Origin: an uncultured Anaerolineales bacterium
GTDB taxonomy: Bacteria; Chloroflexota; Anaerolineae; Anaerolineales; UBA6663
Direction of reading: 5' to 3'
Assembly: GCA_937952305.1 (NCBI GenBank)
Contig: CALFZO010000009.1
Coordinates: 1-28,167 of the forward strand
DNA: 28,167 bases
Shown here: positions 9,301-16,203 of the stretch, piece by piece
Layout: each line of letters opens with the position of its first letter
Position numbering within the stretch: position 1 is the stretch's first letter
Notes under the pieces: model-generated
What the model saw: only the letters and a program-made list of their open reading frames with translations
Database searches by the model: none
What the model was told of the DNA's origin: nothing
Program-made: the position numbers and the translations under genes

Positions 9301-9331
9301 AGTCTGAGTGGGCGCGGAGGACGATCGTCAT
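6320..9331 (-). CDS. DnaE2-like DNA polymerase III alpha subunit
   Basis: C-family DNA polymerase of 1003 residues, shorter than typical replicative DnaE and closer to the DnaE2/ImuC (error-prone) size class. Order of parts: PHP domain (residues 1-200), polymerase core with PPDIDTDLC giving catalytic Asp357 and Asp359, third catalytic Asp509 in IKIDLLGI, a fingers/helix-hairpin-helix part with GYGFPKAHAAAYA near 706-718, and an OB-fold near residues 880-970. In the PHP motif the first of two His in HxH is Arg (RAHSDFSF), so the metal-dependent PHP activity may be lost. The protein stops right after the OB-fold, with no tau-binding tail. No imuA, imuB or lexA is adjacent. Likely a second polymerase for translesion or gap repair synthesis; the exact DnaE subclass needs a tree. 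Confidence 0.88.
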   Translation of the reverse strand: MTIVLRAHSDFSFCEGLPAPADLAAAAARLGLPALGLTDRGLAGAVEFYTACRTAGVRPLLGLEVEVAHGTRLARLALLALDLDGWASLCRLSSVQQADEAGAPLTLTQLSAQAAGLVCLAPGDSAWLGGLRDAFADRLYVALTHPGDFAAPAAARAAGLPLVVAPPVFYLTPADAEVQRTAAAIRLNTPRSQLAPEAVAPPGAYLPGPDEWAARFADFPEALANTHVIAERCRVELPLGRPHYPAVDLAPGDTPLAALRRRAEAGAQQLYGSLTAEITARLEHELSVIGERGYAPLFLIMAEILEYARAAAVPISSRGSAASSLVAHCLGITSPDPLRLNLYFERFLNPARSTPPDIDTDLCSRRRDRVIQHVFDRYGYDRAALVCTVNRFRRRSALRETAKAFGLPPAEIAQLVDWLPERWGPPQLQPPDEAPFAGLLNRFPERRTLFEHAAALLDHPHHLSLHPGGVVITPGPVTDLVPTFQAAKGLPATQLDLDALAALGLIKIDLLGIRGLTVIADVAEAVAGRQDPPPANPLSVLDAIPEDDPATRELLRSARTIGCFQIESPGMRTTLKEIQAQSVDDLMVALALYRPGPLTGGLKDAFVRRHLGREPVRHLHPALAPLLQDTHGVILYQEQVLRIAHELAGLSLADADLLRRAMSHFDPGKQMQTLKERFVTGAAERRGMPPAVAERVWEMMAAFAGYGFPKAHAAAYAQVAWRAAWCKAHFPAEFMAGVLANWGGYYRQRVYLTEARRLGLPLRPPHVNYAGREFSVVYQPGQPTLYMGLDQVRELSGRAIAAIQRERPFHSLQDFLARVDPRPGEAEALVKVGALDGLGAIPGLLRELKGGRWERGQMALFEGQADDGEDWSLAQKVAAQEELLEASVIAHPLELVADRIAAAGALNTVEAASRAGQRVRVAGMRQIWRRSRVSGAAGDYTYFMSLEDLDGMLEVIISGEVYRRCRAALADSAGPFVVEGVVGFDADQGEPDLRAEKVWRLGG

Positions 9332-9381
9332 AGGCGCGTGGGCTGCCGCGTCATTGTAACAGCAGCGGCGGCCCGCCCTCT

Positions 9382-9422
9382 GGAAAACACGTCAGGGCGA
9401 CGCCGCGCGGCGTCGCCCTGAC
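9382..9422 (-). terminator. Intrinsic terminator of the electron-transfer operon
   Basis: Bases 9391-9422 are a perfect 32-bp palindrome (15-bp arms around a central cg). On the minus strand the hairpin is followed by gtgttttcc. It lies 27 bases past the stop of the 24-heme cytochrome and closes the five-gene operon. Confidence 0.8.
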
Positions 9423-9449
9423 TGGGTGGTGGTCGGCGGACTGCTGGGC

Positions 9450-11510
9450 CTAGGGCTTGCGGCCGTCGGCGTGGCAGGCAAGGCAGTTCCAGGTGTAGCC
9501 GTTGATCTCCTTGTGCTTGTCGTCCATCTTGGTCTGGCTGTGGCACTCGGCGCAAGTCCACGAGCCGTAATTATTACCCGGGTGGCACTTGGCGCACTGG
9601 CCGTTGGCGTCGCGGTGGTCGATCGGGAACGTGTGATTGAAGGAGGCGTTGCGCCAGTTGCCAGTATCGCTGTGGCAGTCACGGCAGGCCCCGGGGAAGT
9701 GGTTGGCGGGCGGCTGGTGGCACTGGGAGCAGTCCGCGCCGCCGATGCTGCTGTGGTCGAACGTGGCGTTGCGCCAGTTGCCGGTGTCGCCGTGGCAGCT
9801 GCGGCAGGCGCCGGCGTAGTGGTTGGCCGGCGGCCGGTGACACTGGGCGCAGTCGGCGTTGCCGATGCCACTGTGATCGAAGCGCGCGTTGCGCCAGTTG
9901 CCGGTGTCACTGTGGCAGCTGCGGCAGGCGCCGGCGTAGTGGTTGGCCGGAGACTGGTGGCACTGGGCGCAGTCGGCGTTGCCGATGCCGCTGTGGTCGA
10001 AGGTGGCGTTGCGCCAGTTGCCGGTGTCGCCATGGCAGCTGCGGCAGGCGCCGGCGTAGTGGTTGGCCGGCGGCCGGTGGCACTGGGCGCAGTCGGCGTT
10101 GCCGATGGTGCTGTGGTTGAAGGTGGCCGGCTTCCAGGCGGACGTGGCGTGACACAGGCTGCATTGGCCGTCGTAGTGGTTGGCCGGCTTCTTGTTCAGG
10201 TGGCAGCTCTGGCAATCCGTAAAGCCGGCGTGGTTGAAGGTGGCGGGCTTCCAAACCGACGTGCTGTGGCACTGGCTGCACTGCCCGTCATAGTGGTTGG
10301 CCGGCTTCTTGTTCAGGTGGCAGCTCTGGCAATCCGTGAAGCCGGTGTGGTTGAAGGTGGCCGGCTTCCAGGCGTTGGTGGTGTGGCACTGCCCGCATTG
10401 GCCGTCGTAGTGGTTGGCCGGCTTCTTGTTCAGGTGGCAGCTCTGGCAGTCGGTGAAGCCGGCGTGGTTGAAGGTGGCCGGCTTCCAGGCGTTGGGGGTG
10501 TGGCATTGCCCGCACTGGCCGGGGTAGTGATTGGCCGGTTTCTGCGGCGTGTGACAGCTGACGCAGTCGGTGAAGCCGGTATGGCTGAAGGTGGCCGGCT
10601 TCCAGGCGTTGGTGGTGTGGCATTGCCCGCACTGGCCGGGATAGTGGTCGGCCGGTTTCTGCGGCGTATGGCAGCTGACGCAGTCGGTGAAGCCGGTATG
10701 GCTGAAGGTGGCTGGTTTCCAGGCCGGGGTGGCATGGCACTGGTCGCACTTCCCCGGGTAGTGGTTCGCCGGCATCACGTCGGCGTGGCAGGCCGCGCAC
10801 TCTTTGGCCGTGCCCCGGTAGGTAGCTTGAGTGTGGCAGTTCACACAGGCGATGGTGGTGTGCCCGCCGGTGAGGACGAAGGTGTCATGCGCGCCGGGTG
10901 TGGCGTGGGGCGGAAACGGCACGCCGTGCGGCGAAATATAGACCGGGGTGCCCGTCGGGACCGCCGCCACAAACAGGTCATTGCCGGCGGCGGCGAGCAC
11001 GGGCAGACCGTCGGCGGCGGCTCCGGACCCGGCCTCCCCGCCGGCGATGCCGATGATCAGGCGCGCATTGTCGCGGGCCCGCGCGTACAGGTCTGGCTGG
11101 GTCTTCGGGAGCACCGTCATGCGCGCCAGCAGGTTCTGCAGGCGGACGGCCAGCGAAGCCAGCCGCAGCTTCAACTGACCGCGGGCCTCAGCCGGCGCCG
11201 CCGAGATAGCCTGCACGGCCTGGCGGATGGCGGCCTCGACGGCGGTATAGGCCGCCACTTCATATTCGCTGCCCAGCCGCGCTTCCAGGTCGTCCAGGCG
11301 GCGTTCGACCAGATCCAGCAGGCGCTGGGCCAGTTCGACCTGGTCGTTAACAAGCGCCAGGCGCGTCTGCTCCACCCAGCTCTGCAATTCGTAGAGCGGG
11401 TCACCCGGATGGAACGGCGCTACCAGGGCCAGCGACGAGACTAGTCCGCCGCCGAACAAAGTCAGGGCGACCAGCAGTCCCAATGCGTAGGTGAGGCCAC
11501 GTCTCAGCAT
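9450..11510 (-). CDS. 24-heme c-type cytochrome with DUF5667-like N-terminus
   Basis: Exported multiheme cytochrome c of about 686 residues. I count 24 CxxCH heme-attachment motifs, all in the C-terminal two thirds. The N-terminus has a hydrophobic signal or anchor (about residues 5-33), then a helical segment with PGDPLYELQ and long amphipathic helices resembling DUF5667, found in exported Chloroflexota and actinobacterial proteins. The heme part is repetitive: five units of 39 residues (WKPATF, GFTDCxSCH, KPANHY, GQCxQCH) followed by four of 40 (NWRNATFDH, NADCAQCH, PPANHYAGACRSCH). The unit layout resembles cytochrome c3/c7-type proteins and suggests a heme wire. ATG at 11510 has GGAAAGG 10 bases upstream; a GTG at 11516 is an alternative. 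It is the last gene of the redox operon. Function inferred: long-range electron transfer outside the cytoplasmic membrane. Confidence 0.92.
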   Translation of the reverse strand: MLRRGLTYALGLLVALTLFGGGLVSSLALVAPFHPGDPLYELQSWVEQTRLALVNDQVELAQRLLDLVERRLDDLEARLGSEYEVAAYTAVEAAIRQAVQAISAAPAEARGQLKLRLASLAVRLQNLLARMTVLPKTQPDLYARARDNARLIIGIAGGEAGSGAAADGLPVLAAAGNDLFVAAVPTGTPVYISPHGVPFPPHATPGAHDTFVLTGGHTTIACVNCHTQATYRGTAKECAACHADVMPANHYPGKCDQCHATPAWKPATFSHTGFTDCVSCHTPQKPADHYPGQCGQCHTTNAWKPATFSHTGFTDCVSCHTPQKPANHYPGQCGQCHTPNAWKPATFNHAGFTDCQSCHLNKKPANHYDGQCGQCHTTNAWKPATFNHTGFTDCQSCHLNKKPANHYDGQCSQCHSTSVWKPATFNHAGFTDCQSCHLNKKPANHYDGQCSLCHATSAWKPATFNHSTIGNADCAQCHRPPANHYAGACRSCHGDTGNWRNATFDHSGIGNADCAQCHQSPANHYAGACRSCHSDTGNWRNARFDHSGIGNADCAQCHRPPANHYAGACRSCHGDTGNWRNATFDHSSIGGADCSQCHQPPANHFPGACRDCHSDTGNWRNASFNHTFPIDHRDANGQCAKCHPGNNYGSWTCAECHSQTKMDDKHKEINGYTWNCLACHADGRKP
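9612..10091 (-). repeat. Four tandem 120-bp coding repeats (40-residue diheme units)
   Basis: Second repeat class within the same gene, period 120 bp, two CxxCH motifs each. Copies seen near 9781, 9901 and 10021 differ at only a few positions by eye, pointing to recent duplication or gene conversion. Confidence 0.9.
10092..10682 (-). repeat. Five tandem 117-bp coding repeats (39-residue diheme units)
   Basis: In-frame tandem repeats inside the 24-heme gene, period 117 bp, each encoding two CxxCH motifs. The 3' copies are almost identical at the DNA level (for example the stretch around cttgttcagg recurs at 10191 and 10308). The last unit has a linker two residues longer, where it joins the second repeat type. 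Confidence 0.9.
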
Positions 11511-11537
11511 CAGCACCAGCCTTTCCGGGTCGGGCGG

Positions 11538-12896
11538 CTAGGCCGCCGCGCTCGCGAGCGGGAGTTGCTCCGCCGGTAGATCCCTCATCCGCAAGTACAC
11601 CTGCTGGACCAACCAGGGCATGTCCGGGCCGCCTTTGTCCAAGTGGGGGCGCAGCGGGCGGACATCGATCTGCTTCTCGATCAGGAACCGCAGCGGGTCG
11701 GCCAGCGACTGCTCGCCGACGACCAGGGCGCCGACCAGGCGATCCCCGTCGAAGGCCAGCCGCGTCGTATTCGGGCCGTGCTGCGACCAGGCGCTGGCGT
11801 AGGCGCGCGGGCGGGTGGTCCACGTCTCCGACCAACCGCGCGAGGTGTGCTGCACTACTTCGGGCTCGTCCGCGTCCCGGTTGCCGCCGAGCTGGCCGAT
11901 GGCCGTGATGTGCAGACCGAACAGCAGACAGGCGTTGAAGGGCGTGCCCTTGGCGTAGGCGCTGCGCCCGCCGGCCATGTTCACGGCCGCCACGCGGCCC
12001 TGCGCCACCGCCGTCGGCCAGAGCACCTCCACCGAGTGCTTGCGCGTCCACGGGTCCCAGGCCTGGGCACAGTCGCCGGCGGCGAAGACGTCCGGGACGC
12101 TGGTGGTCAGGTACTCGTCCACCAGGATGGACTTGTCGGTCTTGATGGCCGTGCCCTTCACCAGATCCAGCTGCGCCTTGACGCCGATGCCGGCGCCGAC
12201 CAGGTCGCTGGCCACGATCTCGCCGCTGGCGAGCTTGACGCCGGCGACGCGCCGGTGTTTGTCGCCCACGATCTCGGCGGCCTCGGTGTTGAAGTGCAGT
12301 TGGACACCGTGCTCGCGCATCTTTTCTTCCAGCAGCTTGCTTTCGGCCGCGTTGAAGACGCTGGCCCAGAGCAGGTTGCGGCGCAGGAAGTAATGCGTCT
12401 CCAGGCCGTGATGCGCGAAGCCCTCGGTCATCTCCAGGGCCGTGATGCCGCCACCGAGCACCACCGCACGCTTGGCGCGTTTGACGCGCCGGAGCAGGTC
12501 GCGCGTGCCGTCGAGGGTGTCCAGGAAGACCACGCCATCCAGGTCGGCGCCCGGGTAGGGTAGAGGCACGGCGCGGGCGCCGGTGGCGATCAGCAGGCGG
12601 TCATAGGACAGCGCCTGGCCATCGGCCAGGTGAACACGGTGCTCGGCTGTGTCCAGCCGGACCGCCGTTCCGTACACCAGGCGCAGGCGGTTGGCCTGGT
12701 ACCACTCCGGCGTGCGCGCCAGCACCTGCTTGTCCGGGATCTCGTCGATCAGGATGTAGGCCAGGCCGGGCCGGGAGTACATCGGGTGCGGTTCGGCACT
12801 GACGATCGTGATCTCGCCGCGCGGGTCTTGTTCGCGCAGCGTCTGAGCGGCGGTGGCGCCGGCCGCTCCATTGCCGATGATCAGGTAGCGGGTCAC
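11538..12896 (-). CDS. FAD/NAD(P)-dependent oxidoreductase
   Basis: Pyridine nucleotide-disulfide-type flavoprotein, 452 residues from a GTG at 12896. The FAD Rossmann motif GNGAAG is at residues 8-13, a second nucleotide-binding motif (VVLGGGITALE) sits mid-protein, and VFAAGDCAQ is the second FAD contact. The fold resembles rubredoxin reductase, NirB N-terminal and GltD-like enzymes; there is no redox-active CxxC pair. The GTG overlaps the ferredoxin stop (GTGA), so translation is probably coupled. Together they look like a cytoplasmic NAD(P)H:ferredoxin or ferredoxin:acceptor unit feeding or draining the membrane cytochrome. The C-terminal about 100 residues (WLVQQVYLRM near the end) match nothing I recognise. 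Extending the frame upstream only shadows the ferredoxin gene. Confidence 0.9.
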   Translation of the reverse strand: MTRYLIIGNGAAGATAAQTLREQDPRGEITIVSAEPHPMYSRPGLAYILIDEIPDKQVLARTPEWYQANRLRLVYGTAVRLDTAEHRVHLADGQALSYDRLLIATGARAVPLPYPGADLDGVVFLDTLDGTRDLLRRVKRAKRAVVLGGGITALEMTEGFAHHGLETHYFLRRNLLWASVFNAAESKLLEEKMREHGVQLHFNTEAAEIVGDKHRRVAGVKLASGEIVASDLVGAGIGVKAQLDLVKGTAIKTDKSILVDEYLTTSVPDVFAAGDCAQAWDPWTRKHSVEVLWPTAVAQGRVAAVNMAGGRSAYAKGTPFNACLLFGLHITAIGQLGGNRDADEPEVVQHTSRGWSETWTTRPRAYASAWSQHGPNTTRLAFDGDRLVGALVVGEQSLADPLRFLIEKQIDVRPLRPHLDKGGPDMPWLVQQVYLRMRDLPAEQLPLASAAA

Positions 12897-13264
12897 GGCT
12901 GCTCCTCCGACACGGCGGCGCGCGCGGGTGCGGTGAAATAGGCGGCCAGCACAGCCTCCAGCTCCGCCGAAGTTTCCAGCGCGGGGCGGCGCGGCGTGGC
13001 CCAGCGCAGGGTGCCGCGCGGGCAGACCTCGATGCACTGGCCGCACTGCACGCAGTCGGCGGCTTCCACCACGCGGCCCTGGCGGGCGTAGTCGCGCACC
13101 GGGATGCCCACCGGGCAGTTGTAGCCGCAGACGCCGCATTGCACGCAGCGGCTGCCGTCCGGCGTCACGCGCGCGTCCGGCGACGGCGCGCTGTGCGGGT
13201 GGGGCGCCAGCCCAAAGAGCTTCTGAAAGAAGCCCGGCTTCTGGCGTTGGGCTTTACCGCTCAT
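12893..13264 (-). CDS. Ferredoxin with two [4Fe-4S] clusters
   Basis: Small 4Fe-4S protein of 123 residues. Two complete cluster motifs, each CxxCxxCxxxCP: Cys40, 43, 46, 50 (CVQCGVCGYNCP) and Cys71, 74, 77, 81 (CVQCGQCIEVCP). A basic, Phe-rich N-terminus (residues 1-20) and an acidic C-terminal tail flank the clusters. There is no signal peptide or membrane segment, so it is cytoplasmic. ATG at 13264 lies 2 bases after the stop of the 18-heme cytochrome, with GAGGG upstream; a TTG two codons earlier is less likely. Its stop overlaps the start of the flavoprotein. The likely role is electron carrier between that flavoprotein and the membrane cytochrome b; this is inferred from gene order. Confidence 0.92.
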   Translation of the reverse strand: MSGKAQRQKPGFFQKLFGLAPHPHSAPSPDARVTPDGSRCVQCGVCGYNCPVGIPVRDYARQGRVVEAADCVQCGQCIEVCPRGTLRWATPRRPALETSAELEAVLAAYFTAPARAAVSEEQP

Positions 13265-13266
13265 CG

Positions 13267-14748
13267 TCAATCGCCCTCGTGTTCACGCTCTTCTTCTTTC
13301 TGGCCGTTGGCATGGCAGGCGGCGCAGTTCTCGAGCGCCTGCCCGGCCAGGTTGACTTCGTCGTGCTCGGAACGGGTCTCATTGGGATCATGCGCGTGGC
13401 AGTTGAAACAGGTGTAGGCCGTGTAGGTGTTCTCGTGGCAGGTGCCGCACGGGATCTCGCCCTCTTCGCCGTGGTCCAGCGGAAAGACGTGCTGAGTCAG
13501 CTGGGCTGGCGCCCAGGCGCTGGTGCTGTGGCAGGCCGCGCACTGCTGGCCGAACAACCCGGCGTGCACAGTCGGTTCCTGATGGCAGGCCGCGCACTGG
13601 TTCGGCGTCCCACGGAAGCGCTGCTCGGCGTGGCAGGCCGCGCACTCCAGCGGCGCATGCGCGCCGTCCAGCGGGAAGACCAGGTTGTGGTCGAAGTTGA
13701 GCAGGTTGCCGGCGCCGTCGTGGCAGTTGGCGCACTGCTGGCCGTATTGCTGGACATGCGCGTCCATGAAGACGGCGTCTTGCGCGGCATGACAAGCCAC
13801 GCAGCGTTCCGGGTTGAAGGCGAAGGCTGGCACGGCGTGACAGGCCGCGCAGGTCAGAGGGGCGCCGTCGTAACCGACGGTGTGGTTGACCAACTGGAAG
13901 AGCGTCTGCGCGTGGTCGAAACCGGGATGGTCGGGCAGGTTGGCGGGCTTCCAGGCCGCGGCCGCGTGGCAGTCGGCGCAATCCCCGTTCAGGGCGCCGG
14001 CGTGGGTGTCCGGCGCGGTATGGCAGCCCGCGCACTCGGCCGGCGTCTGCACCGGCGGGGTGCTGGCGCTGTGGCAGGCCGCGCACTCCAGCTGTGCGTG
14101 GCGGCCTTCCAGGGCCAGGGCCGTCTGGGAGTGGTCGAACGTGGCCGTGCGGTCGACGCCGTCATGGCAGTCCAGGCACGCCCCGCCGAAGGCGGTCTGG
14201 TGCCCGGTCAGGAAGTCCGCCTCGGCGGCGCTGTGACAGTCCGCACAGCGCGCCAGCAGAAAGGTGTAGCCCGGCACGCTGTGGCAGGCCCGGCACTCCA
14301 GCGCCGTTTCGTCAAAGTTGATAATGTGGCGCGCCAGGGCGAAGCCGGTGCTGGCGTGATCGAATTTGCGGATGGCCAGCGCGCTGGGGTCGTGGTCCGG
14401 GCCTTCGTGGTCGTCGTGGCACTCGCCGCAGCGGGCGGCCAGCGCCACGTCCAGGTGGCCGTGCAGGCCGGTGGCCGTGGCGCGCTCGTCCCGCACTGAC
14501 GTGTGGCAGCCCTCACAGCGGTCGGTGGCAATGCCCAGGAAGGGCGCGTGGCACTGGCGGCAGTCCTGCTGAAAGTCGGCGTGCGACCGGAAACCCTGCA
14601 CCGGCCGATCGTTGACGGCGTAAGCGGTCAATTCGCCCGGGCTGAACATGGCCCCGCCGGACAGGACCACGGCAATCACCAGCCCGGCGATCAGCACGGC
14701 CCCGCCCAGGCAGCCGAGCGGCGAGAAGAAAGGATGCTGGCGCGTCAC
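13267..14748 (-). CDS. 18-heme c-type cytochrome, membrane-anchored
   Basis: Multiheme cytochrome c of 493 residues with 18 CxxCH motifs by my count, running from CRQCH near residue 63 to CAACH near the C-terminus. One N-terminal hydrophobic helix (about residues 12-31, GCLGGAVLIAGLVIAVVL) acts as signal or anchor; the rest is periplasmic. Many extra His residues (HAQLECAACH, FDHAQTLF, FPLDHGEE) can serve as distal heme ligands, as in cytochrome c3-type and c554-like proteins. Unlike the 24-heme protein it is not built from near-identical repeats. The GTG start overlaps the stop of the cytochrome b gene (GTGA), implying coupled translation and a direct partnership. The acidic Lys/Glu-rich tail is unusual. 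Likely the first periplasmic acceptor or donor for the membrane protein. Confidence 0.92.
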   Translation of the reverse strand: MTRQHPFFSPLGCLGGAVLIAGLVIAVVLSGGAMFSPGELTAYAVNDRPVQGFRSHADFQQDCRQCHAPFLGIATDRCEGCHTSVRDERATATGLHGHLDVALAARCGECHDDHEGPDHDPSALAIRKFDHASTGFALARHIINFDETALECRACHSVPGYTFLLARCADCHSAAEADFLTGHQTAFGGACLDCHDGVDRTATFDHSQTALALEGRHAQLECAACHSASTPPVQTPAECAGCHTAPDTHAGALNGDCADCHAAAAWKPANLPDHPGFDHAQTLFQLVNHTVGYDGAPLTCAACHAVPAFAFNPERCVACHAAQDAVFMDAHVQQYGQQCANCHDGAGNLLNFDHNLVFPLDGAHAPLECAACHAEQRFRGTPNQCAACHQEPTVHAGLFGQQCAACHSTSAWAPAQLTQHVFPLDHGEEGEIPCGTCHENTYTAYTCFNCHAHDPNETRSEHDEVNLAGQALENCAACHANGQKEEEREHEGD

Positions 14749-15560
14749 CGCAGCACTCCGGCGCGGAAGTAGATCTCGGCGGTCACATGGATCGCCACCG
14801 ATGTGAACAGGGCCACCCCCATCGGCACGTGGGCGATGTGCCAGACGCTCATCAAGCGCCGCGCCGCCTGGAGCATGCGCATCTGGCGTTCCAGATCACG
14901 CCGCCGGCGCAGCAGCCGCTCCACATCTCCCAGGCGTTGCTGCTCGTTTTTTTCCAGCCCCCGGACCTGTTGGCGGAGGCGCGAGCGGTAGCGCCAGTCG
15001 TCCCAGCCGCGCAGGACCACCAGCATCCAATCGCCGCGGACCGCCCGGCGCCGGCCGGCGTCAGCTTCCACTAATGCGCGCACCGCGGCCGAGCGCTGCT
15101 GGGTCAGAGCCCCCAACTCGTGCTGCACCTGGCTGACTTCGGTCGCCAGGTCGGTTGACGAGGCTTCCGCGCCGGCTAACGAGCGCGGGATAGCCGTGTA
15201 CAGGTAACGGCCCAGGAAACCACTGCCCACCACCAGGGCCGTTAACCCCAGCGTCACACCGGCCAGGCCGCGGAATTCAAAGGCCGTGTGCATCAGCACC
15301 ATGAAGGGGCCGACGATGCCGGTGAGGATGTGGGCCGACAGCCAGTAACGGACCGGCCCCCAGCGCCCGAACAGCCCCGTGCGCTTGCGCAGGCTGTACA
15401 GGGTCTCGGTGGACACCATCAGCCCTGTGCCCAGGATTCCCAGCCAATGGCCAAACGGCTGCCCGCCGTCCGGTGTGGCCAGCAGTTCATAGACCACGTA
15501 AACGGCGCCCAGCCCGAGGCACATCAGCAAGCTAAGTTTCAGTTCGCGGGATTCGTCCAT
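14745..15560 (-). CDS. Membrane cytochrome b-like protein
   Basis: Integral membrane protein of 271 residues with about five membrane helices (near 10-27, 37-56, 72-94, 100-122, 240-262). Two helices each carry a His pair 14 residues apart: His77/His91 and His244/His258 (plus His241), the pattern for two b-type hemes held across a helix bundle as in cytochrome b561 and formate dehydrogenase gamma-type subunits. Between helices 4 and 5 lies an Arg-rich coiled coil (about 134-236), probably cytoplasmic, which could dock the ferredoxin or flavoprotein. The ATG at 15560 follows a purine-rich GGGAAGGG; a GTG 30 bases upstream was rejected. First gene of the operon. I do not recognise a named family; the heme assignment is inferred from the His spacing. 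Confidence 0.82.
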   Translation of the reverse strand: MDESRELKLSLLMCLGLGAVYVVYELLATPDGGQPFGHWLGILGTGLMVSTETLYSLRKRTGLFGRWGPVRYWLSAHILTGIVGPFMVLMHTAFEFRGLAGVTLGLTALVVGSGFLGRYLYTAIPRSLAGAEASSTDLATEVSQVQHELGALTQQRSAAVRALVEADAGRRRAVRGDWMLVVLRGWDDWRYRSRLRQQVRGLEKNEQQRLGDVERLLRRRRDLERQMRMLQAARRLMSVWHIAHVPMGVALFTSVAIHVTAEIYFRAGVLR

Positions 15561-16203
15561 GCCCTTCCCTTGATGCGGGTGCCGCAACACCGCCGGCGAA
15601 GACCCCGCCCGGAGTTTGGGCTGCGGCTAATCGGTCCGGCGCCCACTGTGTCTAGCTCCGCTCGCGCCCGTCTAGCCGGTTGACGGGACATCGGCTCCGC
15701 GGCCGATTTGGATCGGCACGCCCAGATGTTCGGCTGACCCAACCTGGCCCGGCGCCCGAATCGACAATAACGCCGACCCAGGCGTTGCCCTACGAGTAAG
15801 TCGGTTAATACGCCAAAAGGATGCGGCTTGGATTGTGATAATTGGGTTAGAAAATCTGGCCTTGAACGCCGGCCCATCCTTGGCTGACGACCAAGGACCC
15901 CCAAGCCGCATGGCCGATATGACTACAGTCCTGGTGACCCGGCTGCTGGCGCGGTGTACTCTCGGAGAGCCTCTTTTCGTCGAGCACCAACACACCCGCC
16001 CAGTTCCTCCGGTGGGCCGCGTTGGCGGGATCGATCACTCCGACGAGAACACCTTCAGCAACAAAGTCTTTGCAGGCCCGGCCGTTGGCGCCGCAGCGTT
16101 CACGGCTGGCCGGACCGTCGGCCAGTGGCTGGGCTGTCAGGCAGCGTCACTGTGGCCAGCGGCCGACGGGCGAACCCGCCCGCGGCGCCAGGAAGGATAG
16201 CGT
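15561..16203. other. 643-bp intergenic region between divergent genes
   Basis: No convincing gene: short open frames on both strands lack ribosome sites and family resemblance. Visible structure includes a relatively AT-rich patch (about 15785-15860), a 7-bp inverted repeat with 7-base loop (15877-15883 against 15891-15897), and a direct repeat gtctagc at 15650 and 15670, spaced exactly 20 bp. It must hold promoters for the redox operon (-) and the response regulator (+), but I cannot place either with confidence. A decayed gene or mobile element remnant cannot be excluded. Confidence 0.5.

Noticed and set aside
9612..10682. CRISPR-like regular repeats
   Set aside because: Periods are 117 and 120 bp, contiguous and in frame, encoding CxxCH units; there are no unique spacers.
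9426..11444. 672-residue open frame on the plus strand opposite the 24-heme cytochrome
   Set aside because: It is the GC-rich, repetitive shadow of the CxxCH repeats, giving Val/Ala/Gly-rich sequence with no family marks or ribosome site.
13279..14499. 406-residue plus-strand open frame opposite the 18-heme cytochrome
   Set aside because: Antisense shadow; low-complexity Val/Gly/Ala sequence without a start signal.
15561..15700. c-di-GMP (GEMM) riboswitch upstream of the redox operon
   Set aside because: Such riboswitches control multiheme cytochromes in some bacteria, but none of the conserved core was seen in this leader.
15672..15995. 107-residue minus-strand open frame in the intergenic region
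   Set aside because: No ribosome site and no recognisable family; overlapping open frames of similar length exist in other frames.
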